Origin: Nitzschia sp. pyKryTriq1 | Taxonomy: Eukaryota; Bacillariophyta; Bacillariophyceae; Bacillariales; Bacillariaceae | DNA: 64,000 nt | Reading direction: 5' to 3' | Assembly: GCA_956465555.1 (NCBI GenBank) | Contig: OY101120.1 | Location: 1,916,001-1,980,000 of the forward strand | Shown: positions 42,302-52,226 of the stretch, in pieces | Numbering within the stretch: the stretch's first letter is position 1 | Layout of the letters: every line of letters starts with the position of its first letter | Program-made: the position numbers and the translations under genes | Notes under the pieces: generated by a model | Seen by the model: only the letters and a program-made list of their open reading frames with translations | Told to the model about the DNA's origin: nothing | The model's database searches: none

Positions 42302-42841
42302 ATTATCGCTTCGACGCGGCAACCGGCCAGACCGAGGTATGAACCCCGTTTTGGGGACGATTGTGCATCTGCCAAGAAGGTCACGTTGGAGTCCACGAAA
42401 CGATTGAAATTTGGGGATAACACAACCCCAATCCGACTTTGCGGGGATCTGGACGAATTCACTAGCCACTGCAAATCACTAATAACTTCTGGAGGGAATA
42501 CTGGGAAGTCCAAGTCTGGTTGGAAGTGCGCATTTTGTGGGGAACAAACGTGGACCAAATGTGGGAAGTGCGTTGACGCCGAAGGCAAGCACCCCCCGCT
42601 TCACTTTTTCCCAAAAAAGGGCGATTCGAACGGAAAAACATGCTTTATTGACTACCACAATGACATGTGCTTTGGCCTAGGAAAAAAGGACGGGACTAGA
42701 TATGGAATTACGGCAGAGAAGGATTGGCTGCCGAGCACAGAGCAAGGAAAAGCCCATCAAAGAATTTATATGAGGAAAGCGATTGATCTTGTTTCTCCCA
42801 AGAGACTAGACACGCAATTCCAGCAACCGAATAGCAATTAG
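42302..42841 (+). pseudogene. Transposase remnant with Cys-rich (piggyBac-like) C-terminal domain
   Basis: An open frame of 179 codons begins just after a stop at 42299 and has no ATG at its start. It ends in a Cys/His module, WKCAFCGEQTWTKCGKC then CFIDYHNDMCFG, the spacing of the Cys-rich domain at the end of piggyBac-like transposases. The DDE catalytic core is missing, so only the 3' end of an element is left. Flanks are simple repeats on both sides. Call by motif only; another zinc-binding family is possible. Confidence 0.5.
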
Positions 42842-43080
42842 ATACTACTCTAGAGAGAGTAGACTACTCTACTACTCTAGAGTAGAGTAGAGCTTGCTCG
42901 TACCACTGGTGCAGAGAGCTTACTACTCTAGTATCTACTAGTACAACTACTACTACTACTACTCTAGAGTACTGTACTACTACTGTACTACTACTCTACT
43001 CTAGTACTGTAGAGCTAGCTCCTACTGCAAAAGGACCGTTCAGGTACTGGTACTCTCTACGGTACTTGTAGTAGAGTAGA
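42842..43080. repeat. CTCTAGAGTAGAG / TACTACTACT self-complementary cluster
   Basis: Almost the whole of this 239-bp stretch consists of ACTACTCTAGAGTAG-like words with a TACTACTACTAC run near 42950. The words pair with each other in both orientations. It directly follows the transposase remnant. Confidence 0.75.
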
Positions 43081-43541
43081 TGATAGAGACAACACGGCAA
43101 CTACCGTACCGGGATAGGAAAACCTTGGAAATTGTGTCAACAATCATTGTAGTCGAAGATACGAATCACAGTAGTCTAAAACATGTACAGGTCTACGTGT
43201 TTTGGTACTTATGGTCTGAATCGGGGGTTCTCACCCCGGTTGCGGGCGCCGTGACGAAGCGATAATACGGCATACTTTTCACGAGAGGAAAGGGTTCGCC
43301 ACCAATCCGGTGGGCTGGCAATTTGGAAATTGGCCACGTCTGCCGGTTTATTTGTATCTTTGTCAGATGACTTATTATGCCCCGATGCCGTCATTCTAAA
43401 GACCACGAGATATCCACGATTATACGAAACTCACTCTTACTGCGAACGTCGCTGTGAACAGGCGGAGGCGATCGGCAAAACCATCAAAAGGAATCGATGT
43501 CCTCATAATTTCATCAAGCGAAACATTTCACTACAATCGAA
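43081..43541. other. Intergenic interval upstream of the ankyrin gene
   Basis: This 461-bp stretch has ordinary base composition and is probably the 5' UTR and promoter of the next gene. Nothing else is seen. Confidence 0.4.
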
Positions 43542-44672
43542 ATGACAACTGTTTACGTTGCTCCCAATTTTGCTGTGCCCAGCAAGGAGGAGATCTACGA
43601 TCCGATGAACGATGATTCTTCCACCTCCACAATTTCCAGCCACGGTGAGGGAGACTATGGTGACGACATGGACGACGACGATGACGACTCCGAGTTCTCA
43701 GGAGGCAGCGATGAATCTTCGCACTCGATGGTAGATGAGATCGAACAGAGGATCGCGGCATTTGCTACGGTAGGAAGCACTCCTATCCTTGCCCAAATGG
43801 TCTTTGATTTCGAAAACTTCAAGCTTCCACCCAAGAACAAACCGAGACGATCGGGCACCTCCAGTGTGACTTCCTTGCGATCTACCCCTCCCACTCCTCC
43901 TCCCCAGTCATCTTCTGATGATGGCATGTTCACTGTTGCTCAGTTGACTAGTATGCTTCAAAGTACCCGTGGTCCAGCTCCTGCTCCTCGTGCAACCATG
44001 AACAGGTCCGTATCGGCACTCAACTTGCAGCAGTCGATGGCTTACACAACCATTTCCAGCGATGAAAGTGTGTCTTCTGCTTCCACTCGCCAGCACGACC
44101 GGAGCTTGGATTCCAAGCCATGGGACTTCTTGGGCTCATTGTTGGAATCCCAAGGCATCAAGCTCGCCTCCTTTAGCTACACTGAGATGGACGAGGATTT
44201 TTTCTTGCCGCTCGAGCCCAAACATTTTGCTACGTATGATAACGAGATCGCCCAAGCTACCCGAGTCGGTGACTTGCAGACCCTGCGCACCCGGCATGGA
44301 AGAGGTGGATCGATTCTTGCATGCAACAAATTCAAGGAAACCACCATCCACACCATTTGCCGTCGCGGTCACGCACACATGCTTCGATACATCTTGTCCG
44401 AGACGGATGTCCCCGTCCAACTTGTCGACGACATCGGCCGCAATCCATTGCACGATGCTTGCTGGACTCACAAGCCCGACTTTGATCTCATCAAGCAACT
44501 GATTGTCAAGTGCCCAGATCTCTTGTACATTTCTGATAATCGAGGATTTACTCCTCTCTCCTACATTGGCAAGCCCTGTTGGCGACAGTGGTGCAAGTTC
44601 CTTCAAGATAACCAAGACATTCTGGCACCACGGGAGCTTTTGGTCGAGCCATCCGATAACGTTTTCTATTGA
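43542..44672 (+). CDS. Ankyrin-repeat protein with acidic, disordered N-terminus, 376 aa
   Basis: The N-terminal half is disordered: an acidic DDD run (about 41-49), then Ser/Pro/Thr-rich sequence. The C-terminal half starts with KPWDFLGSLLESQGI and FLPLEPKHFATYDNEI, then ankyrin repeats at about 245-350: ATRVGDLQTLRTRHGRGG, ETTIHTICRRGHAHMLRYIL, GRNPLHDACW and LLYISDNRGFTPLSYI. The repeats keep the Thr-x-x-His and Asn-x-x-L cores in part. No catalytic domain or signal peptide is seen, so a scaffold or regulator role is inferred. Proteins of this plan (short helix block plus degenerate ankyrin repeats) are frequent in diatoms. Neighbour to an LRR/ankyrin protein on the other strand, without evidence of joint function. 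Confidence 0.7.
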   Translation: MTTVYVAPNFAVPSKEEIYDPMNDDSSTSTISSHGEGDYGDDMDDDDDDSEFSGGSDESSHSMVDEIEQRIAAFATVGSTPILAQMVFDFENFKLPPKNKPRRSGTSSVTSLRSTPPTPPPQSSSDDGMFTVAQLTSMLQSTRGPAPAPRATMNRSVSALNLQQSMAYTTISSDESVSSASTRQHDRSLDSKPWDFLGSLLESQGIKLASFSYTEMDEDFFLPLEPKHFATYDNEIAQATRVGDLQTLRTRHGRGGSILACNKFKETTIHTICRRGHAHMLRYILSETDVPVQLVDDIGRNPLHDACWTHKPDFDLIKQLIVKCPDLLYISDNRGFTPLSYIGKPCWRQWCKFLQDNQDILAPRELLVEPSDNVFY

Positions 44673-45064
44673 GCAAAGAAACGAAACTGGACTGGCTGGA
44701 CAACGCTGTGCAGCGGGTTGCAAAAGTCTATTTCACTCTCAACGACCAACCTCAACGACCAACTTCGCATTTAGAGCTTGAGAACATCGGGGATTTTCTA
44801 GCCCACTAGTAACATGAATATTTTAAACAGACAATAAAACTCGAATTGAATTTTATAGTCTACTCCGTGTGATCTAAAGGCATCCAAATATGAGCGTATC
44901 CATACTCCTATTTGCGCATTGCCAAGTAGTGTGGTCTATCTTTTACAACGGGTACTGAACCGCTGCCTTTGCTTTGGTAGCTCGACTCGCAATCTACAGT
45001 ACTACTTTCTAGAGGGAGCACAAAGCAGCGATGTAGAGCAGTTATTTTATCTTGCTGACTATAC
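44673..45064. other. Tail-to-tail intergenic interval
   Basis: This 392-bp interval lies between convergent stops and includes AATAAAACTCGAATTG near 44833, which could give the polyadenylation signal of the ankyrin gene. No gene is seen. Confidence 0.4.
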
Positions 45065-47017
45065 TCACTCTACTGGCGTCCACAAATCGGGCCTGCATCT
45101 GATCAAACTGTACAGGATGGAAGAATGAAGTTCGGTCCTTTTCGTGGCTGCTCTAGTGGCTGTCGTCGCGACATCTCCTGTGTCATGATGTGCAGTAGAG
45201 AGATAGGGGGTCAATATGGGAATGGCCTCCCTCAGCTCGATCGTCTCGGTTTGCAAGATAGGTTCCAAATGGTTCATTTCGCACCAAAATTCCAACTCGG
45301 AAGTCTGTTCCGGATCTTGTACCACGATTTCTTCCAACGTAATATTTTTCTTGTGACGAACCAAGTCCAGCAAGGACGCCCCATCGCAATGAGCATTACG
45401 AAGCTTCTTTAAGTGCAATCGTTTCAAACTGGTGTTGGTTTGAAGCGATCTCACCAATGTCTCCAAGAACAGCGGCTCACAGAGTTCAGAAAGAGAAGAA
45501 GTGCAATCGACCCTTTGTGAGCCATCCAACCGGGGTGTGGAGGATAACGCCATGTTAAGCTGTGAGTAGTCGTTGGAACTCAATGTGAAGGCTTCTGCGT
45601 GGGAGTTGATGAAGTGTAGCTTTTTAAGTGTCCTGGATGACTGAAGCAATTCGAGGATGGCGGTTGCAGCCTGAGGGAAGGATGATACCTCCAGTTCTAC
45701 CAAACAATGAGCCAATAATGGTAGTTTGGCAAATCCACTGGACGGAATATTTGGCAAACCTTCATACAGGTTATATCGGCCGTTGATTCCGAGAATACGT
45801 AGATTTGGGAGAGAGGCAACGATGGCATCAAGGAGCTCATCCATTATGTCTCCACTCCCAATGACCGAATCGATTTTGAGATGTTCGATGGACGAAAGAT
45901 CCAAATTCCCTTCCGTAGCACCCCCTTCCGGATTCCCATTGCGTGACGCGGGTGGTGGTCCGAATCCTAGCATGCCCAGCTGAGCAAGGATGCGCTGGGT
46001 TTCTGGGTCACCTCCAATGGCTCCAAACGGGTCGTCCATCCAGTTTGGATCGTGCGTCAAGGCAGAGATGAAGTAGTGAATTGATGGAATATGATCCATG
46101 TTTGATATCTCAATGGAAGTAAGTTTCAGATTCGGCAGTTGCGTCAGTTGTTCCAGGCAGAAGGAGAGACTTTCATCGCACTCCAGTCCCACGATCAGTC
46201 TCCCGCTGCTTTCGTCGATCCAGATTTCAAAGTTCGAACCGACGGCCACACGTGCGATGATGGAAAATGTGGATTGGTTGTGAAGTCCAGCAACCCATTT
46301 CAAAAGATCCAACGGCAGTGGATTCGGAAAAGTCCACCCCGCCACTGGAATCAGCTTTGTAATGGCGCGAATCTCATCTTCATTTCGCAAGAACCGTCGA
46401 ATCAATGCTTTGGATTGTGTCAGAGGAAAGCTGGTAAGTAGTCCTTTCAGGATTTCGGTGTTGACGGACTCGGGATAAATGTCCAACAAAAATTGAATTG
46501 TCGCAAAATTTCCTCCACCTGGATATTGGAGCGCCTCTTGGACGGGGAGTCGGCTGTAGCTACTAGGACTAGGAGCAGATTCCCCCACCAGCAAAGGATC
46601 ACGGAGAGAGAAGCGAACTTGACAAGCAGTGGGGCACAGCTCGTGTAGGTGCTGAATCAACTGTAACGGCAAATCAAAGCAACACGCCCAGTGCAAAAGT
46701 GGTCTAGCAAGTGCAAACTTTCGCCGAGATGCAGAGAAGTCTTCCAAGCATCTTAAGTCGAAAATCTCCCCCGCAAGTTGGGGGTCCTTCTCTAGAGATT
46801 CCTTGATCTTATCCGAGACATCTTCCTTCCATCCCTCTCTAGGCATCATGTACGACCCCAGCCTCCGCATTTCTTCCATAGCATCCAAGGCGCCGAGACA
46901 GTGCAAAATAGTCTGTCGTGGTGTAAAGTTGGGTCGACATAACGTTTCCGTCGGTTGCGATTCTTCTTGCTCGCCGTCGGACCAAGGATCTTCGATTTCG
47001 TCATCTTCCATCATCAT
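45065..47017 (-). CDS. Large ankyrin-like / leucine-rich-repeat protein, 650 aa
   Basis: An acidic start (MMMEDDEIEDPWSDGEQEE) is followed by a helical region (about 35-230) with ankyrin-like segments such as ARPLLHWACCFDLPLQLIQHLHELCP, written here only in part, and FATIQFLLDIYPESV. From about 280 to 560 there are leucine-rich repeats of the ribonuclease-inhibitor style: LKLTSIEISNMDHIPS, IEHLKIDSVIGSG, LPNLRILGING, LVELEVSSF, LKKLHFINSHAEAF and LKRLHLKKLRNAHC. No membrane span. The plan resembles many diatom proteins with no assigned role; binding partner unknown. The C-terminus ends in Thr/Arg sequence and SLIRCRPDLW. Confidence 0.72.
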   Translation of the reverse strand: MMMEDDEIEDPWSDGEQEESQPTETLCRPNFTPRQTILHCLGALDAMEEMRRLGSYMMPREGWKEDVSDKIKESLEKDPQLAGEIFDLRCLEDFSASRRKFALARPLLHWACCFDLPLQLIQHLHELCPTACQVRFSLRDPLLVGESAPSPSSYSRLPVQEALQYPGGGNFATIQFLLDIYPESVNTEILKGLLTSFPLTQSKALIRRFLRNEDEIRAITKLIPVAGWTFPNPLPLDLLKWVAGLHNQSTFSIIARVAVGSNFEIWIDESSGRLIVGLECDESLSFCLEQLTQLPNLKLTSIEISNMDHIPSIHYFISALTHDPNWMDDPFGAIGGDPETQRILAQLGMLGFGPPPASRNGNPEGGATEGNLDLSSIEHLKIDSVIGSGDIMDELLDAIVASLPNLRILGINGRYNLYEGLPNIPSSGFAKLPLLAHCLVELEVSSFPQAATAILELLQSSRTLKKLHFINSHAEAFTLSSNDYSQLNMALSSTPRLDGSQRVDCTSSLSELCEPLFLETLVRSLQTNTSLKRLHLKKLRNAHCDGASLLDLVRHKKNITLEEIVVQDPEQTSELEFWCEMNHLEPILQTETIELREAIPILTPYLSTAHHDTGDVATTATRAATKRTELHSSILYSLIRCRPDLWTPVE

Positions 47018-47586
47018 GCTCGATGGATTCGTACTATTATCCTCTTTCCGATGCTTTTTCGGAGAGGAGCGAAGCGTGCATCTTGTGGCGAAGGAGAGAG
47101 TAGGTACAGAGTATGAAGGGCATTACTGTGTCTTCTGCTTTCTTGCTTCTTGTCAATTTTCGTCGTCTGCTGGCTTCTGGCTCTCATCTCTCATCATCTC
47201 ATCCTATCTCATCTTATGTATGTATGTCGTCTCTCATTTTTTACTATTATTATGGCATTACGGACAGATGGACTGACTCCTCGAGGATCCAGGACCGACG
47301 GGAGGACGCCCAATGAAAAGACGATGACGACTCATTCATGACGGAATCAACACACGACTCAAACTTGCTGGTTTAGCATGATGGCGGTGAGGCGGAAAAA
47401 AAACTGGTACAAAATAATTGGTTTGTAATGACAGCATCTAGCATTTACTTCACAAGAAGGGAAAGACCACCAACCACACTTCCATCCAGGGACCTAGACA
47501 TCCACCCACCCATTGATTGATTCAACATCCACTGAAATTCCGCGTCCTGCCTTCTGAGTTAGAAGTGGACGAGTCTCGTTGCAAAC
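47018..47586. promoter_or_regulatory. Divergent promoter interval, LRR / WBP11-GYF genes
   Basis: This 569-bp interval separates two start codons. CATCTCATCCTATCTCATCT near 47195 is a pyrimidine-rich stretch. No gene is supported. Confidence 0.4.
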
Positions 47587-49518
47587 ATGGCGAAAGGCAG
47601 CAACAATGAAATGGGCGCCTATCACAAGAAGAAACGGCAGAAAGAGGTCCAGAAAAACAAGCAACAGCGGATTAAAGCACGGGATGAAAAGGTGGTACAG
47701 ACAAAAACTGTCGCTCAGGTCGAAGAAGAAATTCGCAACATGAAACGGCGAAAGAATCTGCAGTTTTCTGAGCAGCAAAAGTTGCAGAGATTGGAGAAGG
47801 AATTGAAATTGGTCAAGTCTGCCAAGGAAAGTCAACCCAAGGAACCACAGCACCACCACCAGCAAGAACTTAAGCCGCTGACGGAACTCGACGACCCGCG
47901 GAAATCTGTTTATTATGACGAAAGGATGAATCCGTATGGAGCACCACCGCCTGGGAGACCGAGGTTGTACCATCAAAGAGGGGGTGGAGTGACCATGGAT
48001 GTCAGGTTGGCAATCGTTCCGGGAGAAGAGCCTCCGCCGCCTCCTCCACCACCACCACCTCCTCCTCCTCCTCCCCCGCGGCCACTCCCGCCTGTGGGAC
48101 GGCCTCGAGAGCCTCAAAGCAATCGTGGTAGCAGGTCTGGCCCTTCCGCAAAGGAGCCATCGCCAGAAGGTAAAAAGAGACCTCGGTCTCTTCCTGCCTC
48201 GGAACCAAGCAAAAGCAAGACGCCCGAACCAGACAAAGAAAAAACAGAGCCCGATGATAAACTGTTGGTGGCTCCCAGTCTTCCTGCACCTTCCAAAGCT
48301 GTCCAACGGAGCCGCAGGGGAAAGGCTTCTGTAGATATTTGGGCGTCCACAGAGGAGGTGGATTATGAACGACGCGCCAATCAAATTGATTTGGAAGCGG
48401 ACGATGTTGGCGCCGCGGCCCCCAAGTCAAAACCAAAAAAGAAAAAGCTACCCTTGGAGATTTATTATCGAGATCAATCCGGTCAAGTTCAGGGACCGTT
48501 TCCAAAGGAGCAGATGCAGGGTTGGTTTTCTGCAGGTTTCTTTCCTCCGAACACCATGGTCAAGACGAACCGAAAAGAGACGTGGATCCCAATTGCCGAG
48601 TTACGCGTGTTGCAACCCGAACCACCCAAGCTGGAAGAAGAAAAGACTGCACAAAAGCGAATAGCTGCTCTCAAGCACGACAACTCCGTTGAAGACAGGA
48701 TAGCTGCGCTAAAGAAGAATACCGTTGAGGACAGAACAGCAGCTCTAAAGCAGCAAGGACGGGAATCGGACAGTGAAGATGATGATGGTTCGGCAGCTGT
48801 TCAGGCACGAGTCGCAGCCATGAAAGCTGCTCGAGCTCCAGAAGGGGTGATTGACGATGGGCACGATACAGCTCCGCCGCCCCCACCTCCTCGTCCTGCG
48901 CCACAGGGCGAGTCCCCAGCATACCCCATGGATGACGATGTTCCAGCCTACCCCGTGGATGACGACGATCCAGCGTACCCTATAGACGATGACGAAATGG
49001 GTTCTCCACCTCCGTATCCTGTGGATGACAATGAAGACGACGCCCCGGGAGTGGCCCAATATCCAGCTGTCGAGGAACCACCAGCATATCCTGTTGATGA
49101 TCATGAAGAAACGTACCCAGTGGACAATGACGAACAAGATATCCCTTATCCGGTCAATGCTACATATCCAGTTTATGAGGGCGGGGAAGAAACATCTGCT
49201 TATCCCGTGATTGATTCATACCCTGTCACTGACGATTACCCTACAATAGCCGACCACGACGCCGAGGACAAAGCTTTAGAACCAGGAGGAGACGACGCTC
49301 TTGTCTACCCAATGCCTCCAACACAAGCGGGAAAGCCCAAAAAAGTAGTCAAGGTGGACAGAGAAGTGATTGCCCTTTTACCTTCCCACCTCCAGAATCG
49401 AAAGAGAAAGCCTCCGACTCAACCTTCGGCAAAGCCCAAAAGAGCAAAAGCTGCTGCTACGAATTCTCCAGCAGAGGATGACTACGACAAATTGATGGAA
49501 GAAATCGATGATCTTTGA
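47587..49518 (+). CDS. WBP11-like splicing factor fused to a GYF domain, 643 aa
   Basis: Residues 10-85 match the WBP11 N-terminal domain (AYHKKKRQKEVQKNKQQR, then EIRNMKRRKNLQFSEQQ). A proline run (about 147-165) can bind SH3, WW or GYF domains. A GYF domain lies at about 290-345 (LEIYYRDQSGQVQGPF, GWFSAGFFPPNTMVK), the fold of CD2BP2/Lin1 that reads PPG motifs in the U5 snRNP. Next come three KR-x-AALK-like repeats near 360-400, then acidic YPVDDD repeats from about 450 to 560. The C-terminus has LPSHLQNRKRKPP and an acidic end like that of WBP11. Nuclear pre-mRNA splicing is inferred from both halves, which in animals are separate proteins. Single exon. Confidence 0.82.
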   Translation: MAKGSNNEMGAYHKKKRQKEVQKNKQQRIKARDEKVVQTKTVAQVEEEIRNMKRRKNLQFSEQQKLQRLEKELKLVKSAKESQPKEPQHHHQQELKPLTELDDPRKSVYYDERMNPYGAPPPGRPRLYHQRGGGVTMDVRLAIVPGEEPPPPPPPPPPPPPPPPRPLPPVGRPREPQSNRGSRSGPSAKEPSPEGKKRPRSLPASEPSKSKTPEPDKEKTEPDDKLLVAPSLPAPSKAVQRSRRGKASVDIWASTEEVDYERRANQIDLEADDVGAAAPKSKPKKKKLPLEIYYRDQSGQVQGPFPKEQMQGWFSAGFFPPNTMVKTNRKETWIPIAELRVLQPEPPKLEEEKTAQKRIAALKHDNSVEDRIAALKKNTVEDRTAALKQQGRESDSEDDDGSAAVQARVAAMKAARAPEGVIDDGHDTAPPPPPPRPAPQGESPAYPMDDDVPAYPVDDDDPAYPIDDDEMGSPPPYPVDDNEDDAPGVAQYPAVEEPPAYPVDDHEETYPVDNDEQDIPYPVNATYPVYEGGEETSAYPVIDSYPVTDDYPTIADHDAEDKALEPGGDDALVYPMPPTQAGKPKKVVKVDREVIALLPSHLQNRKRKPPTQPSAKPKRAKAAATNSPAEDDYDKLMEEIDDL

Positions 49519-49639
49519 GTATTACGAGTTTCGGGGAGAATCCCATGAAGCTCGTGTGTTAGCCCTGGTTGCGCTGGAACGACACATCGATCTTGTTCGC
49601 AAAGCTGCCAAGAACAACAATGGGGCGCCCCTGCCCCCT

Positions 49640-50692
49640 TCATAATTCGTGACTGCCTTGCCGCCGACTTGCTGTCTGCAGATGTTGTTGCGCTATTTGA
49701 AGGACACGCTTGACTGATTCATCATCACCAGCACGGCGGTAAAAGGCCACGGCACTGGTAACGGCCCTGTTGAAGCAACCCGTATCGTCTTCCTCAACGG
49801 CAGAAAGGTCCTCGAAGCAGTACACGGAATGTGTAGCCAGAGCCTCCGCGTACCCAGCGGCCATTGGAACGTAGGCATCATATAAATCAGCAAGACGACC
49901 CAACATATCATTGATATTATCCAAAAGTAGATGTGTTTGTAAATGGGACAGTTTTCCTGTGGTTCCATACGTTTCCCACAAAGTCTGGAGTGATTGCGTC
50001 GCCTCGACCATGGCGTCTTGGGGCTGAAACTTGCTGCCTGTATCCACAACGGTTTGGCTATATTTCATGAGCCCCTGCACAGCTTGTTTCCACAGCTCTT
50101 GCGCCTCATCGGGTAACTCAGTGAGAGACCCGTAGATAAAGATATCGGCGGTTGACTGTATGGTGAGTTTCTCCTTTGACACCCGTCTACAGATGATCTC
50201 AAAGGCCTTCTGTGCTACATCTATTGTTTCCTTGGATATATATTCCTGTGGATAGGATTTCGACAAAAGTGCTGCTGCCTGTAGATATGCCAGTGCTTCG
50301 ACCCAACTTCCTTGTTCCGCGAACAATTTCCCTGCATTGTACAGGGATTGGTGGTGGGGTCCTTCTTCGCCAGCTTGCACAAAATATTTGATCGCCAGTG
50401 ATTCATTTCCAATTTCTACATAGTGATGACCAAGTTTCACGGACGACATGACATGCTTTCCAGTATCGGCGAGTTGGTGAAAGACTTCGATAGCATCTTC
50501 TGACTTGGATGATTTTTCGCCTTGAGTGTTGTACCACGACAGTGCAACTTTGTAGATGGACGACACATCCGACTTTCCACCGCTCTCTTCAATCGCATTT
50601 TCGATTGCACCTCCCTGCGCAGATCCGAGAAACAGAGCCACAGATACAATTGTGACGACAACAACCTTGCGGGCGGATGGAAAAGGATGCAT
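49640..50692 (-). CDS. Secreted TPR/Sel1-like repeat protein, 350 aa
   Basis: A signal peptide (about 27 residues, ending SAQGGA) leads into helical repeats: VALSWYNTQGEKSSKSEDAIEVF, then MSSVKLGHHYVEIGNESLAI, YNAGKLFAEQGSWVEALAY and a long C-terminal pair (about 210-330) with MLGRLADLYDAY and AVAFYRRAGDDES; motifs of this type pack as TPR/Sel1 pairs. There is no retention signal (it ends SHEL). SHEL resembles an ER HDEL/KDEL-type retrieval signal loosely, so an ER-lumen role is possible. It converges with the WBP11-GYF gene, 121 bp between stops. Confidence 0.65.
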   Translation of the reverse strand: MHPFPSARKVVVVTIVSVALFLGSAQGGAIENAIEESGGKSDVSSIYKVALSWYNTQGEKSSKSEDAIEVFHQLADTGKHVMSSVKLGHHYVEIGNESLAIKYFVQAGEEGPHHQSLYNAGKLFAEQGSWVEALAYLQAAALLSKSYPQEYISKETIDVAQKAFEIICRRVSKEKLTIQSTADIFIYGSLTELPDEAQELWKQAVQGLMKYSQTVVDTGSKFQPQDAMVEATQSLQTLWETYGTTGKLSHLQTHLLLDNINDMLGRLADLYDAYVPMAAGYAEALATHSVYCFEDLSAVEEDDTGCFNRAVTSAVAFYRRAGDDESVKRVLQIAQQHLQTASRRQGSHEL

Positions 50693-51182
50693 ATTCGCGG
50701 TACGGTATCTTGTTCAACAAGAGAAAAAGTGGTGGATGTATTTGCTGCTCCTGCGAATGAATACTACGTGACACTATGAACAGACTTGAACTGCATCGAT
50801 CGTGAAAAGCAGATGGATGGAAGTTCGTACTCGTACTGAGTTTTCATGTACTGTACTGTATCCTATCGTTAGACTGTACGTAGTGTACAGTATCCACGTG
50901 GAAGATGGTTGGAAGGCTGGCCGGACGAAAAAAAACAAATTTCAGTCGTTTTAGTCATTCCGACAAATTCGAACTTCGAACCATTACGGCGCGTGACATT
51001 TGGCATCACGCGCTTTACCCGGGATGCTCCAAGTTCGATGAACGATGGACGATGGCGGCGAGACTGATGATGATGACGATAAAGCCATACTTGTACCGAG
51101 TACCAGCACTTATCTCGGATACCTGCAAATGATGCGTCGGGACCCGGCTGGTGCTCAGCTTCTCTCGGCTGGCTGGTGAAGA
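50693..51182. promoter_or_regulatory. Divergent promoter interval, TPR / sulfotransferase genes
   Basis: This 490-bp interval separates two start codons. TACTGTACTGTATCC near 50849 and GTACAGTATCC near 50884 are self-complementary. No gene is seen. Confidence 0.4.
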
Positions 51183-52226
51183 ATGACTCCTCGAGTAAAA
51201 CTGAAAGTAGGCACCCGGAATCTTTGGAGGATTCTGCTCGGAATTTCAGTGCTTTACTTTATGACGATGTTTTTTGCCCCCTTCCGACTATCGCATGAGG
51301 ATTCGTCGTCGTCTTTGGATCGACTTCAATCATCCCGTCACCCACACCCTCTCTTAAATCCTCCAGAAGTACATCAAGCGACGAGCTCCAAAGTACAGCA
51401 ACAAAATCATCATCATTTAGCTGATTACAGGCTTGAATTTCTCCACATCCCCAAGTGTGGTGGCACCCTGATTGAAGTCATTGCGAAAGAACACGGAGTG
51501 TCATGGGGAGCTTGCAAATTTCTTCCGTCATGGAGATTAAGACCCAATTCCAAGTCCCACTTGAAGGACTGCCCCAAATTGATCAAACCTCAGTTTCAAT
51601 GCAAAGAAGCTCTGTGGCACTATCCCATTCCACTCCTGCGCAGCAAATTCCCATCGTTTCGCGTCGAAGGATATGACCCCTACGACAATCTGCCTCCCTC
51701 TCAACAGCAATCGCCAAAGGAAAGAAAGTTTTTCGCCGTGATCAGGAACCCATATTCTTGGTTCATCAGTCTGTATTCTATGTGCCCCCCTTGCTCTCGT
51801 CGGGAATCGTTGAGCGAGTATGTTCATGCGTATTTCAAAAGGACGAACCCCGTGAACTATTGCCAATACGAATTTTTATACAACATTAGCAGTCCCCCTG
51901 TAGTAGTGGACGACGACAAGCACCACCACCACCACCAGGGAAGAATCGCAAGGTACTCAAAGAGGATTGTGGAGCCACAAATGGTCGTTCGCATGGAATC
52001 TCTCAAAGACGAGTTGGAGGCCTTGTGGGCGCGCCACGGATATACCGATTGGAAAGTACCTCTTCGAGAGGAACGAGACGTTAACAAACGCAAGAACAAA
52101 AAGAAACTATCTGTACATAATTTTACCAAGTCGGCGTTGGAAATGATCCACGAGAAGTGTCGACTCGATTTTGCGGAGGGTCCGTACGATTTTGTGGATT
52201 TGACGGACTGGCCTCAACAGAACTAG
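51183..52226 (+). CDS. Golgi-type membrane sulfotransferase, 347 aa
   Basis: A short basic cytosolic end is followed by one span (about residues 16-34, ILLGISVLYFMTMFF), the type II layout of Golgi sulfotransferases. The PAPS-binding 5' loop is FLHIPKCGGTLIE at about 90-102, and the 3'-phosphate loop is FFAVIRNPYSWFISLYS near 184-200 with the conserved Arg-Asn-Pro. A His run (DDDKHHHHHQ) is an insert. WARHGYTDWKVP near the end resembles the end of related enzymes. It transfers sulfate from PAPS to a carbohydrate or protein; which one is unknown. Diatom walls and secreted polysaccharides are sulfated, which fits. Single exon. Confidence 0.85.
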   Translation: MTPRVKLKVGTRNLWRILLGISVLYFMTMFFAPFRLSHEDSSSSLDRLQSSRHPHPLLNPPEVHQATSSKVQQQNHHHLADYRLEFLHIPKCGGTLIEVIAKEHGVSWGACKFLPSWRLRPNSKSHLKDCPKLIKPQFQCKEALWHYPIPLLRSKFPSFRVEGYDPYDNLPPSQQQSPKERKFFAVIRNPYSWFISLYSMCPPCSRRESLSEYVHAYFKRTNPVNYCQYEFLYNISSPPVVVDDDKHHHHHQGRIARYSKRIVEPQMVVRMESLKDELEALWARHGYTDWKVPLREERDVNKRKNKKKLSVHNFTKSALEMIHEKCRLDFAEGPYDFVDLTDWPQQN

